A stretch of DNA of 64,000 bases. It comes from Steromphala cineraria. Taxonomy: Eukaryota > Mollusca > Gastropoda > Trochida > Trochidae. Each line of letters begins with the position of its first letter. Within the stretch, counting starts at the first letter, position 1. The notes beneath the pieces were generated by a model. It searched no databases, had not been told where the DNA came from, and worked only from the letters and a program-made list of their open reading frames with translations. Shown piece by piece: positions 1-13,345 of the stretch. Position numbers and translations under genes: made by a program. The stretch covers positions 27,600,673 to 27,664,672 of the forward strand of contig OU744732.1 of NCBI GenBank assembly GCA_916613615.1, given 5' to 3'.

Positions 1-1460
1 TGTACGAATCGGTGTTAGACAAGGCTGTGTACTTAGTCCTTTTTTGTTTTCTTTCTTTATCAATGAATTAGCAATGCAAATAGAAAACAACTGCACAAAT
101 GGTATCCAGCTGCATCCGGATGTGTTACAAATTTTTCTTTTACTGTTTGCAGATGATATTGCTCTTATTTCAAGTACTATTGGCGGTCTTCAGAAGCAAA
201 TAACCGAACTAGAAAGTTACTGTGAACGATCGAAACTAAATGTAAATATGAAGAAAACAAAAATAATTACTTTTAAAAAAGGCGGTAAATTGTCCCGACA
301 TGAAAAATGGTACTTTAAAGGAAAACTTATAGAATCAACAACCTCATACAAGTACCTAGGTGTTTATTTTACAAACCATCTTTCTTGGTCAACCCATGCA
401 AAATATGCATCTATCCAAGCACGAAAAGTATTTTTAGGTATTTTGAGAAACTTAAGAATACTAGGAGATTTGAACATATCTTCTTATTTTAGAATATTTG
501 ATGTAAAAATTAGCCCAATTTTATTATACGGTGCAGAAATTTGGGGATACCAGTATTTTGATCAAATAGAAAGAGTTCATCTATTAGCATGTAAGAAGTT
601 TCTTGGAGTAAAAATAAACACACCAAATACAATGATATATGGGGAATGTGGGAGGTTCCCGCTTGTTATAGATGCACAAGTTAAAATGATAAAATATTGG
701 CTGAGACTTTTATGCATGCCCTCTTACCGTTTACCAAAAAAATGTTATGAAATGATGATCTTATATGACCAAAATGGACAAAAAAACTGGATAACAGATT
801 TAAAGAAGCTATTAGTCACAACTGGTTTCAACTACGTATGGCTAGAACAAAATGTTGAGTTTCCAATAAGATTCTTAAATTCATTTACTCAAAGACTTAA
901 GGATATCTACCAACAAAAATGGCTTACCAACCTTCATCTATCCACAAAATGTAACTATTATTCAGCTTTTAAACACTACATCTATACTGAGCATTATTTA
1001 TCATGTGTTACTATAAGAAAATTCAGAGTAAGTCTAGCACGCTTCAGATGTTCCTCGCATGATTTATGGATTGAAAAGGGCAGATTTCTTAACATGAAAA
1101 GAGAAGTGAGACTATGTAAATCGTGCAATAATAACCTCTTGGAAGATGAGTACCATTTTTTGCTTGTGTGTCCTTTTTATAATGAACTACGTAAAAAATA
1201 CCTTAAAGACTTCTATTATGTCCATCCATCTAAAGATAAATTATCGCACTTATTAAACTGTAAAAAATTGGTAGAAATACAAAATCTTGCAATGTTTTTA
1301 TACCACGCATTTAAAATCAGGAGACAGTAGTAACACTGAATCACATATAATTATGCTTTTTGTGTAAAACAGATTTATATGATTGTATATTGAACTATGT
1401 AATACTATACAATGTACTATAGGCCTGAGGCCTCTGAGTATTGAAATAAAGATTGAACAA
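1..1460 (+). mobile_element. 3' part of a non-LTR (LINE) retrotransposon
   Basis: The window opens inside a LINE. It holds the C-terminal half of the reverse transcriptase, a zinc-knuckle tail and a short 3' UTR. The 3' UTR ends with a GC-rich palindrome (GGCCTGAGGCC, about 1423-1433), then AATAAA at 1445-1450, and no long poly(A). The minus-strand element at 14.4 kb has the same layout (small palindrome, GCCTGAG, AATAAAG), so the two belong to related families. The right boundary, about 1460, is set where similarity to the usual LINE end stops and is approximate. I do not assign a clade. Confidence 0.85.
2..1330 (+). CDS. LINE reverse transcriptase, C-terminal part (partial at 5' end)
   Basis: An open frame runs from base 2 to the stop at 1328-1330, about 442 residues, with no start in the window; the N-terminal part of the RT and any endonuclease lie upstream. 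The first residues carry the RT motif VRQGCVLSPFLF. The catalytic motif is FADD (codons at 146-157). The thumb region follows, with LLYGAEIWG and TPNTMIYGECGRFPL, seen in many LINE ORF2 proteins. The C-terminus has a CX2C...HX4C zinc-knuckle (CKSC ... YHFLLVC, about 1115-1170), as in RT-associated zinc-binding domains. The product would reverse-transcribe element RNA at a nicked target site. The visible frame is intact, so this copy may be fairly young. It could be complete if the element continues upstream. Confidence 0.85.
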   Translation, partial: VRIGVRQGCVLSPFLFSFFINELAMQIENNCTNGIQLHPDVLQIFLLLFADDIALISSTIGGLQKQITELESYCERSKLNVNMKKTKIITFKKGGKLSRHEKWYFKGKLIESTTSYKYLGVYFTNHLSWSTHAKYASIQARKVFLGILRNLRILGDLNISSYFRIFDVKISPILLYGAEIWGYQYFDQIERVHLLACKKFLGVKINTPNTMIYGECGRFPLVIDAQVKMIKYWLRLLCMPSYRLPKKCYEMMILYDQNGQKNWITDLKKLLVTTGFNYVWLEQNVEFPIRFLNSFTQRLKDIYQQKWLTNLHLSTKCNYYSAFKHYIYTEHYLSCVTIRKFRVSLARFRCSSHDLWIEKGRFLNMKREVRLCKSCNNNLLEDEYHFLLVCPFYNELRKKYLKDFYYVHPSKDKLSHLLNCKKLVEIQNLAMFLYHAFKIRRQ

Positions 1461-1934
1461 GTTACTCCTTTTGGCTTGGTTGATTTTGCATCAGACAGTT
1501 TGTGACTCATATTTCAGTTTTTCATATTACTGGTAAAGTCATGGCTAGATAATTGAATTCTGAATAATTGATAGCTGAATTCTATATTTCATTTATATTG
1601 TGCATCATGCAGTAAATGGTAGGGATACCCAACACTACACTGGGTATTTCAATTCCTTCAGACCGTGTTTACATATCAAACCATTTTCTAATTTCCACTC
1701 AGCTTCAATTAAATATCAGTCATCATATTTTGTACTAACTCAAGTTAGTATTTTTTGTCTATTTTGTTTAAACTCATGTATTTTTTTGGTTTTTGAACAA
1801 ACTTTACTGGACAACTGTCATCTTAATAAACAAAAAGATAAGTAGAAAGAAAATTTGAAAGGGAATTGAAAAAAAAATTGTGGCATCTTCAGACGTTTAT
1901 TGCTACAGAAGTAGTCAGGTCTTTCTTTTGGTTC

Positions 1935-2345
1935 TTACAGCAACTGCAAAACTGGTCTTGGATTCATAATTATTTTAAAAAACAAAGCCGCCATATTAAA
2001 TAAATTGCAACTGCCATGTTCGAAACAAGAAAGACTCAGAAACAATCATTTCCAAGGAGGCAATCATAGATAACATGTCGTTACTTTATAGGGTAACTGC
2101 CACATTTCAAGTAAACAAAGTACAATCATCACCATTATAGCATAGCACAGAAATCAGACTCAAAAAACATATTTCTTACGGTTTTTAAGGGAAGAAAGGG
2201 ATAGCTAATAGGACAACTGCCATGATGAAAACAAGTCAGACTCAACCACATTTATTTCTACAGAGGCCATCATATTCAATATATTGGTTTGTCCCTATTT
2301 TAGTTTATAGAGCAACTGCCACGTTGGAAGCGAGTGAAGTCCCAA
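1935..2345. repeat. degenerate tandem repeat keyed by AACTGCCA
   Basis: The phrase AACTGCCA (or AACTGCAA) recurs near 1940, 2008, 2094, 2214 and 2313, about every 70-120 bases. Each time it is followed by loosely shared blocks (AAACAAG, GACTCA, ATCATA). Units are strongly diverged and vary in length, so this is an old array. No function can be assigned. Confidence 0.45.
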
Positions 2346-4088
2346 CATAGAGCAAACTAAGAGGCAAACAAACCACAAGTAAAGAGCCTAGTTGGCCAAG
2401 CAGGCGAATGAGTGAGTCATACTCTATTATGGACTGTTTGTCATACCCGACACATGCCAAGGTCATGTGACTGCCTGAACCGGCCTCCTGCTCACAACTA
2501 CGAACTGGAAAGGTTGATGAGATAGCAGAGGGGGAGCTGTCACGATTTCTTGGAAAAATCCACTCGAAAAAAAGCTTTTATCTCATCCCTTAAAATATTC
2601 ATTATCCAAGCTTTCTGAAGATATGAAGTATGATGGGAAATATGTTTTAAATAAAAACATGAGAATGTGTCACTTTTAATGCTTTTTCCAAAAAGTGCAT
2701 ATTTTGCTTATTATGTTGCTTGCCAAGAAAGATAGCTAGTCATTGATAATTTGAAATGTCTTGCTGATAAGGAAATGATAATATATAGAGATTTTTTCAA
2801 TTATTTTTCTATCAAATACGCTGAAAATAGTGTACTGTGACATTGTATTGAATGATATCACTCTTTAATATTGTGATACTTATCATGTCCTTACCATCAC
2901 AACTGTAGAGATAAATATTTGACCATTGAAAATAACTGTTTTAGAAGCTAACAACGTTAAGACCTCAAACATTGAAATAATAATGACTGTATCAGGTAAA
3001 TACTGTATTTATTGTCCGATGAGTCATGTTAATTACACCTGACACCTGTAGCAAGGTATTCATTATCACTACACAGTACAATCATGTAGGTGTGCACATA
3101 AGTATATACTATACTTTGACAGGTGTTGATTTTCACTTGTGTCGTCTTTTCCATAACTGATCGAGTTATGGTTTAGAATTCCTTGGGTAATCTGGCATCC
3201 ATTAGCCAAAACTATAGACCAAACTGAAATAGTGTACTGAATCCTTCGCTAATGGGGGGAGCATTCTGTCATAATCACTAAAATATCATCTTACAAAAAT
3301 TAATTAATAAACACTTTAATATTCAATCAGTTAATTCCAGTTTCATAAAACATTTAATTGTCAAGGGTGATCAGAAAACCAACCAAAAGTGGATACAGGT
3401 ACATGACTCCCAATGACAAACTAAAGGCATCTGTACGTGACTGTCTGCACATTCTCTTATCAAGAAGGTGCGTACACTTCAAGTCCACCTAATCCTCATT
3501 GAGCTTGACTCACAGAGACAAAAGTCACTTTAACGAGCATACAGTTAGAATTATTTCTATTTTGCTCAAGAATAACAATTCTGACAGATTTTAGTTTCAT
3601 TTTATTCGTGAATCAAAATTGGATGAAGCCCATTTCAGATAGTCTGGTTTCTTGCTTCGATTCACTCACAGCCATAAATACTGAATTTCGTCAAGCTCAA
3701 CCAATTTTATTTCCAACATCGGCCATCGACATAATCAGGGCCGATTTCCCAGAAATCAACTGAATATTTCACCAGTCGAACCAGCAGTTTTTAGAATGGC
3801 TATTGGCGTGAACGTAACGCCCTGATTAACATAAACCCATCACGAAGATAGAGAACAGCGTTCAACAATCCATCAGCAATAACCTGCTAACAACGATCGA
3901 TGAAGCAACGAGGACCAAAAACATAACCCAAGACACAATTTAACACTGCGAAACATTAATCGTTAATCCATCGAGGGAGCCAAAGCATACAACAAGCACT
4001 TTATTGAAATGAACTGGCCTTGTATTGATCAGGCGTTGAAAATAAACCCTAACTACGTTGTATCTTATTCACTGCCTGTTCCTCCCAA

Positions 4089-4386
4089 TAAAGCAAGCCA
4101 GCCAGCAAGGCAGCCTGCAAAGCCAGCTAGTTTAATTCAGCCCATGCAGAAATCTTTATTTCAGGCCAGGTCGAAAGCAGTCCACGTGTCTGCCTGCACT
4201 AGCAGAGCAGGGTTCGTAAACAACAGCCGATAAACCAGGCAGGCAGAGCTGGCAGCTTGCCAGCAAATCTTGGGCAGATGCCAAAACACCCAAGGCAAGA
4301 GATAAAAGCAAGCAAAGATTAATCATGTTGCTATGGCGACGACCAGCTCAGAGCTGACTGGTTTGAACCAGTTTGCAGGCTGGCTG
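4089..4386. repeat. CAGCC-rich segment with inverted ends
   Basis: CCAGCCAGC...CAGCCTGCAAA near 4089-4112 pairs with TTTGCAGGCTGGCTGG at 4371-4386. The interval between is unusually rich in CAGCC and GCAGG words compared with its AT-rich surroundings. The short frame through it reads as low-complexity Pro/Ala/Ser and is not a credible protein. Confidence 0.4.
4327..4340. promoter_or_regulatory. X-box-like motif (RFX-type)
   Basis: GTTGCTATGGCGAC fits the imperfect-palindrome pattern bound by RFX factors. It is a motif match only; no promoter is recognised beside it. Confidence 0.3.
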
Positions 4387-7032
4387 GTGTTCTATTTTGA
4401 GCTTGCTACCTCACTGTAGCGGCAGGGTTTGGCCTGACGAAATCCTTCAACAAGCCACATCTGATTTTCCTGCCATTTTCTGTCCGATTTAAGTCTCCAA
4501 GCTCGAGAAAACTGTGCTAAAAGGAATATTACTAACCTCAGTGATAAAAATGGAATGTACACTGTGTGTGAAAGTTCTACAAAATATGAATTTTAACGGA
4601 TGTACATGAACTAGCCCCCTGGAGCCTTAATGGAGTAAACACAATGGATTTTTATCTTTCAGCCATATGTTATCCCAGTTGAGATTGTCTGAAATTAAAG
4701 TATTTACAGTTTTTTGCCAATCTTCTTAGTTGAAATATATTAAACTTGATGAAATTCCATACAATATGTAAGTTTGGGTTAGAATTTGAGAGTTCTGAGA
4801 ACAAAGCTGGTAGCTTCGGCTGCTTATGCTAATTTATGTAGCAAGCAGACCGGGATGCTATGGCGGCCATGTTGGCTGTTCAGAAAGAGAGAAAGCATTA
4901 CATTGTTTTACTTTACTGCATGATACGAAACTTATTACACTGTTTAGTGCTGCATGATGCATAATTTAGACAACATACTGCATGCTTTAAACTTGAATAC
5001 ATTTGTTTATGGAGAAAGTTAACAAATTTGACCTTTGACCTATGGGATAAAAGTGGATAGTGCCTAGCTGGAGAATACAGGGAATGAAAGAGTGGTTGAT
5101 AACTTGAATAAATGATTGATTTTGTAGAGAGTGTTTACAATTTAAACAATACAAGATTGTTACACATGTGGAGCCTAGAAAGAGACTGCTGGGTCCAACA
5201 GTATGTTATAGAAATAGGACTTCACAATGGCTCTTTTATCCCATAGAAATTGAGCTTTCCAGGTCAGCTCTAGTCAAGTTTGCATCGGCAGTTTTGAATA
5301 GCTGTTCTCTGGGCTAACCACAGGCCTAGCTTTCTATACATTGTCTAGATTTTGGAGGCTTACCTTGGTGGGTTTTCAAGGAGCAAGTACTGTGGGAATG
5401 ACTTCCCCAATTCAATCTTTTGAAGGCCATAGAATGTTTTTCTGCAATTTATTTTCTCTAAGGTATCAAATTTTTGTGTTGGCTTCTTGGGACTGAAAGC
5501 TTCTTTTATATCCATACATTTTTTTGTTTATAAATTTTTGTTTTAGCCAATTGACAAAATGTTGCTTAAGATGAGTTTTATTTTTTCATACATTTCCTTA
5601 TGATTTTCCATTATGTTTACTATCAAAGAAATACACCTGAGTTATGTACAAATCCTTATTATATATTACGAATCCTTCATCATGTTTTTCATATTTTTGT
5701 TTAATTAAGATCCTATGGGATAAGAGGAAATTTTACCTTTACCATCACCTTATTTTGTTTTTTTTCAGAAATTTGACCAAACTCTGAACAAATCAGTTAT
5801 TTTCCATTCATTCACTGAGTTGATATGTTCTCTGGTGCTAATATTTTCAACCAATTTATCATTTTAGTTTTTCTATATTCCCAAAACAGACGCGACTGAT
5901 TCACCTCAGTCAAACAAAATCTCCACATTGCGGGAAAACTTTGAAAACACAAATTTTGATCATATTTCATATTAAGTAGCCCGGTTACGACAACCCCTTT
6001 AAAAACAAAATCTTAATTTTTTTTACTAACATTTTTACAAATGTGGTTGACAAAGCCTCTGAACAAGTTTGGTGATAAACATTGAACTCAAAAAGAGTGA
6101 GTGTATGAGGGAGTTAGGTCTAAAGGTCTAAGGTAGGTCTAAAATGAAAACCTGTGATAGTCGAATGTCAGGGCAAAACAAAATGTCTGCCATTAGTTTG
6201 TCCAAGATAACGCTGCATCCAGTTCTCAAACCAAATTCAAATTCAGTGGAGATTTTGTTTTTGCATGTCCAGTAGTCAAGTTAACTATCCAATTTTTGTA
6301 GAATGAGTTTTAAATGCAAGTACAGTGTTTGAGATATTTATTTTCACAACAATATCTTAGATATGAATGTTATCAAAATTTTAGGTTGGACAATGTTATA
6401 ATATTTGTTTTTCCTTAGCATTAATAGTTCTTATAGTATAAGGCTTTAAAACTTGCCTAAAGAGCTTTGAAGCAGAAGCCATTGTGAGGGGGCTACAAAA
6501 TCCGAAAATAGGATTAAGGCAGTCTTAACAGTAAGTTCCTTTGTGTCAGTCTACAACAATTACTGAGCTTCTTATCCCAACTGAAAAAGGGGATAAATCC
6601 TTAATGATATCAAAGCCTTTTGGCAACTCTAAACCAAAGATGAATTTATCTTCAGTTGATTTTTGCTGTTCATTTGGGCATGTCAAACATTAAATCAAAA
6701 TGGAGTACTAATATCCTCCGCAGCTGTAATTGAAGTCAAAAGTTATTTAAAATATCCCATTTATAATATAAGGATAGCCATTATTCACTTCCAACAGAAG
6801 CTTGAAAATAATTACAACCAGAATAGCTAGCATATGGTTATCAAATTATGAAACATAAAGATTTCAAATTCTATTTTTTTAAATGGTGGGATGAGGTCTT
6901 GTTTTAGAAACGTGAAAAGCAAATCCTTGGATAATTCGCTTCAGATTTCAGCCTCCACTGCTTTTGATACGATTTTCTGAAGGATTGACGCGCGGTCCCT
7001 GTGTACAAGTTAAAACCAACAATTACAAAACG

Positions 7033-7046
7033 GTTGCCATGGAAAC
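7033..7046. promoter_or_regulatory. X-box-like motif (RFX-type)
   Basis: GTTGCCATGGAAAC is a near-ideal X-box, the RFX site class found at cilia and MHC-II genes in animals. The nearby sequence is slightly richer in CG but shows no gene start. Confidence 0.35.
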
Positions 7047-10000
7047 CATCGACTTTGGCTGGAAATCAATGGCTCAAAGAAAAGACCCGGAGCTTCAAAT
7101 GTCTCTGCTGTAACAGACACTACTTCCCACAAAACTCATTAAAATTTTCTCCCTTCTCAGACGGAAAAGTTTTCAACGGTGAACAATAATAGAGCAAGTT
7201 TGTTTAAAGCCTGAACAGACGTCCAATTAAATATTAATTGGTTCTGGGTAATGACTCCGTTGTTAAAACACATCCTGATGAAAGCTCGATTCCCTGACAT
7301 ATGATGAGTCAAAGGAGAGGAATGCGGTATGTTCGGCTTCATATTGAGTACTGTTTGTATACAACTAATTAGGATGCTGGCCCTGTGCCAAGAGGAACAG
7401 ATGTCACTAGTAAAGTATACACACTAGAAATAGAAGGTCACTCTACTACTCCAGTCTTCTGGCTCAGTCACCATTTTTAATAAAATTGTCATCATACAGA
7501 CATCTCACGATGTGAGCAAGTCGGAGTTTGCGATGCCTTGGCAATATTTCAGCCATTGGCAACGTGTCGTACGATGTGTTATATATCACCTTATCACTGA
7601 TATTTTTGGATTAAATATGATACTTGTCACGATACCCTACTTTGGTTATCTAAAAACAGGATTAATTTTAACAAAAACTTTCAATATTATTGAAAATTAA
7701 CAATTCTTACTGCTTTGATATGATCATGATTCGTGATAATACAGTATATCACCACAACTCTGTTAAAACTTTTACTCTTAACTGTAACATGAGTTTTTAT
7801 GTTGCCTAGCCGTTTCCTAAAAATTAAAGCATAGTATATTACTTGCATTATAAAATATTTCGAAAGAATATTTTTTCCTTTAACCAAAGTTTCCTCATGA
7901 AAGTTAAAATGGTCCGTGTATGAGGTAGATAAATATTTTAATGACAATACGCTGAACAAGAGGAAGTTGTTGGATACAAATTTTGGAATGATAAGGTGAC
8001 AATATGATAATGATTTTCCAGCAAGCCATTATCAATCAATACAATAAAGCATCATACCATGATTCATGCAACTACAGTGATGCTGCAAATATGGTTGGCC
8101 ATTTGCGGCAGAAAAACTCATTTCCCCAAGTAGAAATGATGGCAATAATGATTAGATTCCGGCAACAGCCTGTGAATACACAGAAGGTGACATAGAGCGA
8201 TATAGCCAAGCACTGGTTGGTTATCATGGAGCTACTGTGGAATATCATCAAATATTCACCATCCCCTGCCAATCTCACATATATCATAATGCTGTTGTTT
8301 TTGGAATAGCAAAAGAACTTATGATTAGAGTCAAAAATGGAAACTGTCACAATCTTTTCTAGATTATTTATGGAGAACTTTTGTCCAAATTTGAACTGAT
8401 ACACATTTTTCATAAATTATTCAATTTACAGATATGACTATTTCAGACTCTAAAAGGTCAAATATGAAAACGACCAATTTAACAATTTCTTATTTAGTAT
8501 GTGATTATTTAGGAAAAGAAGGAATTAATCACAGTAACTAAAGGTTACTTGGATAAGGCTGTAAAGGAAATATAGATCTATTGTCGTTTATTTCAGCTAT
8601 AAACTTGAAACCATGCTACAATTGTAAAGGATCCAGATAATTAATATTTCAAACAGATTGCCAAGATCATAAATATACCAAAAATCATCAGGTACAAAAA
8701 CTGACCAAGCATTCAAATACCATACATATCTTTAGAAACACACATTTCAAATAACTAGCACATGGAAAATGTTATTTTTTGGATCAAAGTATCTCCAAAA
8801 CTACAAATTCCTTTAATTATTCAGTGCAAGCATTGAGTGAGTGGATTAAATAATGGATCCCTTAGAGTGCTTAAACATATGGTTGTTGTTTTGCATAAGC
8901 ACAAGATTTGCATGGGTGAAAAAAGTGCAAAATGTATCTCAAGTTACTTGTACTTCAAAATGGAACTAAAAAGAATGTCACATAGAAAATGTTTATAAAT
9001 ATTCACAAATCAACACTGCATTTACTATTTACAAGTCCTAGTGGGGGTCCTGAGGACATTTGACCACCCTTTTGGCTTGGTGTCCCTTAAAATTCAAAGA
9101 AGTAGGATAATTTTACCATTGCATGGATCCTGTCTAAGGCAGAAATGACCCCCTAACTGATCACCTAGGCACAACTATGCAGAGCCTACAGCAAAGAGAA
9201 ATCTGACCAATACAACTAAATTGAGATGCGAGGTTGCCTTTAGCAGAAGACAAGGTAAACTAATGTTCAATTTACCATTGAGGTAGTACCAAGGATGAAA
9301 AGCTAAGAACATAAATTATTATGATGCATAAATATCTGAAAGCTAATTCATATAGTTAAATTTTTGGGAAACAGATAGTCGATAGAATGAAAACCTGAGT
9401 CATACAGTAGTTTACACTAGAACCAATGTCTGAAACCCGAAAATGAATATTTTGGATTCCAAAAGAATACAATATCGAAAGATTGAACAGATCTTGAATT
9501 TCAGATAAAAGACGATGGTTATTGATGTAGGAAAATTTGCAATACAAAAGAGACTTCAAAACAGTCAAGTCACGGAAGATCGCATATTATAGCTTGAGCA
9601 CTATCTTCAATCGACCTGCTCAATGCGAGTAGTAGCCTATACATCAATGCATATGAATAATATCCATAGTGACGCCCTCTGTAGGGGATAAAATGCTTTC
9701 ACTGCAGAAAAGGCAAGTAGGAACAGGACCAGACAAGATAGTTCCAAATTTGTCACGGTGACACATCAAATTATGAGAGTTGAATGAATATTTCAAAATG
9801 AGACAAATACCTAATTCATCATTTTTGAAAATGCATAAATATTCTTAACTTTCTACGAAAAAGTCAGGAAGTAAACATGCATCAAAACAGGTTTTCGTAA
9901 TATTTATCCATGAAAATATTGCAATCTGAAACTTGAGAATTTAATTCGGACATGAAACCTACATTTAGTAGAAACCAAATAAATCAACCTTGTATAAGGG

Positions 10001-12072
10001 TTTTACATCTTTGGTATTTTCATACAATAAACGAATTAGGATCAAGGGATTACTGAATTCTTTTGATCATATATCAGTCTGACAAAAAATGAATAGACCA
10101 TTAATCCTTTTCAATAGTAAATATCCAGAAAACATTGTAAGCACAAAATTCACCAATCATTTGATAAACAGCCTAAAATAAAACAGAAAGGTCCTCTCAA
10201 ATTGGTTTCCACAAGTATATCCCTCAAAATCTAACATTATTTAATATTTGTCATTCAACACCTTCAAAATACATTAAAATATAACAAATACAACTTCATT
10301 GCTCATGTTTTGCGTAATCCTTTTATTTAGCCTGTAAGTGTGAAAAAGGACTACCGGTATCTGAATTGTTGGGGTGCGAAAAACAATTAAACTGTACAGT
10401 AAAATAACATGTTTGTTTGCACACAGAAGCCAAGCAACACTATAAAGAAAACATCTGCATGCAATAAAAGTCAAAATTTATCATTCCATTTATGGTAAGA
10501 AAAGCAACCGGAATAAAAGTTTTCATGGAAATGTACAAATTTCATTCAGCTATGCCTCTTTGTAATACAGTGTATTAGAATGAAACCAAAGCATCCAAAG
10601 GATATATTTTTACATATAACACTTTGAATGTATAATAAGGCAGGATTTCCTTATAACAATAACTTTAGTAGTTTTGGTATAAAAATCAAGACTACATCAT
10701 GGTTTATACATATGTATGGCGTTTACACACTTCATAATCATTTTCATATATGTTAGTGAGGGTAACATTTTTGTTTTTCTAGATTTAACCATTTGATAAA
10801 GGGTAGAATGCATCACTGCATCCTCTTGAATTTCGTTTCCACAATAAAACTTGAATAGGACTGTCCATTTAAATGTGAATAACAGTTTCCAAAGGATGTT
10901 TGATTGCATTCTCAAACATTTACCTTATTGTGTTCAAATTTCACTGATTTTCATTGCGTTTTCAATATGTATAGAAAGTTCACCAAATGGCAATTCATTT
11001 AGTAATCATGGAACAACTTTGCAAACACTCCTAATATATTCAAGATTGACTAGGCAAAGTAATAGATTGTTTTCAATTGGTAATGTTTGAGTCTTGCTAA
11101 ATATATCAATATCTATCATGAAACATGGTACATTAGTGCTGTTAATTCGATTCAAATCAAAACTATTTAATAATTTTTGGTTTTGAGTTACCTGAAATGA
11201 CAATCTTAGCAAAAAGGGAGATATATTTAAAACTATTTCAAACATTCAAAGCATGGCAAACTAACAATCGATTTTGTGTTACAAAATGCCATATTTTACA
11301 ACATTGTTGAACAACACTCAATACCAAACTATCCATATGTTGTTATATTTTGTATTCCATAGTGAAACTGACAGCAACTATGTGATACCTTGATATTCAA
11401 AGCCCTTTATCAATGACCTAAACGATACTATGTATTTCTCCTCCCACCAAATAGGTCAACATAGTAACATGTAAATTACAGTTAACGTATATAATTTCAT
11501 ATCATCACTGTCATGCAATAAACAAACCTAATGATTCAACATAACATAAACTTAAAATATGTATCAAAACAGCGCGTTTAATAAGTTTAATGAATATGAA
11601 AGGTGACAAACGAACAATACACACAGTGACACACTTGAAACGGTTTCCTGTAAGAATTAGCATTTCAATATCTGCCCTAGTTTCAATGCATGTGTAATTA
11701 TGACATTTAAGTTAACGATATATGATATAGGGGGCAGAAAAGGACAAGAAAACGCGGTTTGAAGTTCAATCTGACCCATATTGATAAAGCGGAGAATATA
11801 GCCCAACGCAAAGGTATGGTTTCGATCATCACAGCCGAACATCGCCATGTTTACTGCCTCGGTCAGTCCGTATGGCAAGCAAACCACGGACTATATTCAA
11901 CTGCCTATACACCAGGAAACGAGGCGAAGTCAACACACACATATACAAAGCGTATCCAATATGCAATGTGCAGTTTTTTCACCTAATGTCACCAATTTTC
12001 TTTACCATAGTGTCTCAAAATGGCCGGGCAGAACCCTTATCGAATGTAACCACGAAATTTGGAAGGACTTAC

Positions 12073-12480
12073 CGTTGGAAGTGATTATTCACCGCGTCTT
12101 CAGAGCACTTTTCGGGTAGGTTTCTTACCAACAAATACCGTGTTTCTCGAACCATTTCTTCGTTAGCTACATGGTTTAATGAAACGAAGTTCCATCAACC
12201 TATCTATCCGTGAGCATTGGCGTTCATCGTAAGAGCGTTTTCACCGCGCTAGGAATAGCACACACACAGAATGTGACGTCACAAGCTTTTCGCGATTCAG
12301 TTCCCCGACCTTTCATCCTGGCTATAGCCTGTTTCGGAAATGTTAAGCGCGTCCTTCGATTGGGGCGGGTTGTAGCTGACGAAATGCTACCGAATATTGT
12401 GGCTTTACAAAGGAGTTGCTATTTGGGGATTAATCCTTATAAAACAACAATAGTCAGAAGTAGTCGATGGTCCTGATTGT
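12073..12480 (-). promoter_or_regulatory. candidate CpG-rich promoter and first exon, minus strand
   Basis: This segment is visibly richer in CpG and GC than the kilobases on either side. It contains a perfect CRE palindrome TGACGTCA (12274-12281), a GC box GGGGCGGG (12362-12369) overlapping an inverted CCAAT box (ATTGG, 12359-12363), and on the minus strand two good splice donors. One donor is CCAACG/GTAAGT (exon ending at 12073); the other is TTG/GTAAGA at 12123-12128. This fits a minus-strand promoter with a non-coding first exon spliced leftward. A short plus-strand ATGG start near 12020 encodes only about nine codons. Use of the promoter is inferred from motifs, and no downstream coding exon was identified. 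Confidence 0.4.
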
Positions 12481-13026
12481 TCTTTATCTTTTGATTATCC
12501 GTACGTGAACAGTAAGTTATATTTCTTCCGAAAACGCTCGATTTGGCTGTAATAATGAATTACCGTATCAATGCTTAAAAACGTAATTTCATAATTGTAA
12601 CTTAAATATAAAAAAATATAAATTCAAGAAATTGGTGAACTTTAAGAATAAAATTACTCATGTCAAAGAAACTACTCAATATTATCGATCTCTTATAATA
12701 AACACTGAATCAATCTAAAAGACGAATATATGTCGGCATTCTGCAGTTAAGTCCATAAGTACTGATGATTTGTATTTCGTCAAATTCCAACACGGAGAGG
12801 AAGAGGGTTTGAGGGTTGAGGTGGGTATGTAAATAAAAAAAGTAATCCATATTAAAAAAGTTTCCTCCAGCTGTGAGCCTCTGTTTACACCCTCTCTATA
12901 CCTGCCTATATACACAGGAAACACCTGCGAGTAAAGATGATACTTATGTATACAGACCTGAAATCTACAGGTATCTAATCGACAGAGTACAGTGTCCAGG
13001 TAAGGCTGGAAGATTTCTCAAGACTG

Positions 13027-13040
13027 GTTTCCATGGAAAC
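13027..13040. promoter_or_regulatory. palindromic X-box-like motif
   Basis: GTTTCCATGGAAAC is a perfect 14-base palindrome matching the RFX half-site arrangement. It may be chance; it is the third such match in the left 13 kb. Confidence 0.25.
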
Positions 13041-13345
13041 TGTTTCCATCCATCTTTGACGTTCAGGGAAATATATTTCTTTGAAAACAAGTTGTTTTTC
13101 TCTTCGAATTTTTAGATCTCATAGAGTGTCTTTTAGACGTTGTCGTGTTTGTTTCAAGTACAAATACGATTGATTACAACTTTTTTTTATGTCACAGTGA
13201 TCATGGCTAATGTTTGTATTTTTATATTCTCCCCTTATTTGCCCACCTTTTGCCTTACATTGTCATACCGGTAATACCCGCAAACAATTTAAACAGTAGA
13301 AGGTATTACGTAACGTTGAACTAAACTGAACGAGGCGTGTCTCAG

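Larger units (their letters stand above)
1461..11650. other. AT-rich non-coding stretch
   Basis: No convincing exon was found here. Open frames are short, low in complexity and unlike any family I know. Exceptions listed separately are a degenerate tandem repeat at 1.94-2.35 kb, a CAGCC-rich inverted repeat near 4.1-4.4 kb and two X-box-like sites. It may be intron or 3' territory of the transcript whose candidate promoter lies at 12.1-12.5 kb on the minus strand, but nothing in the sequence proves this. Confidence 0.5.
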
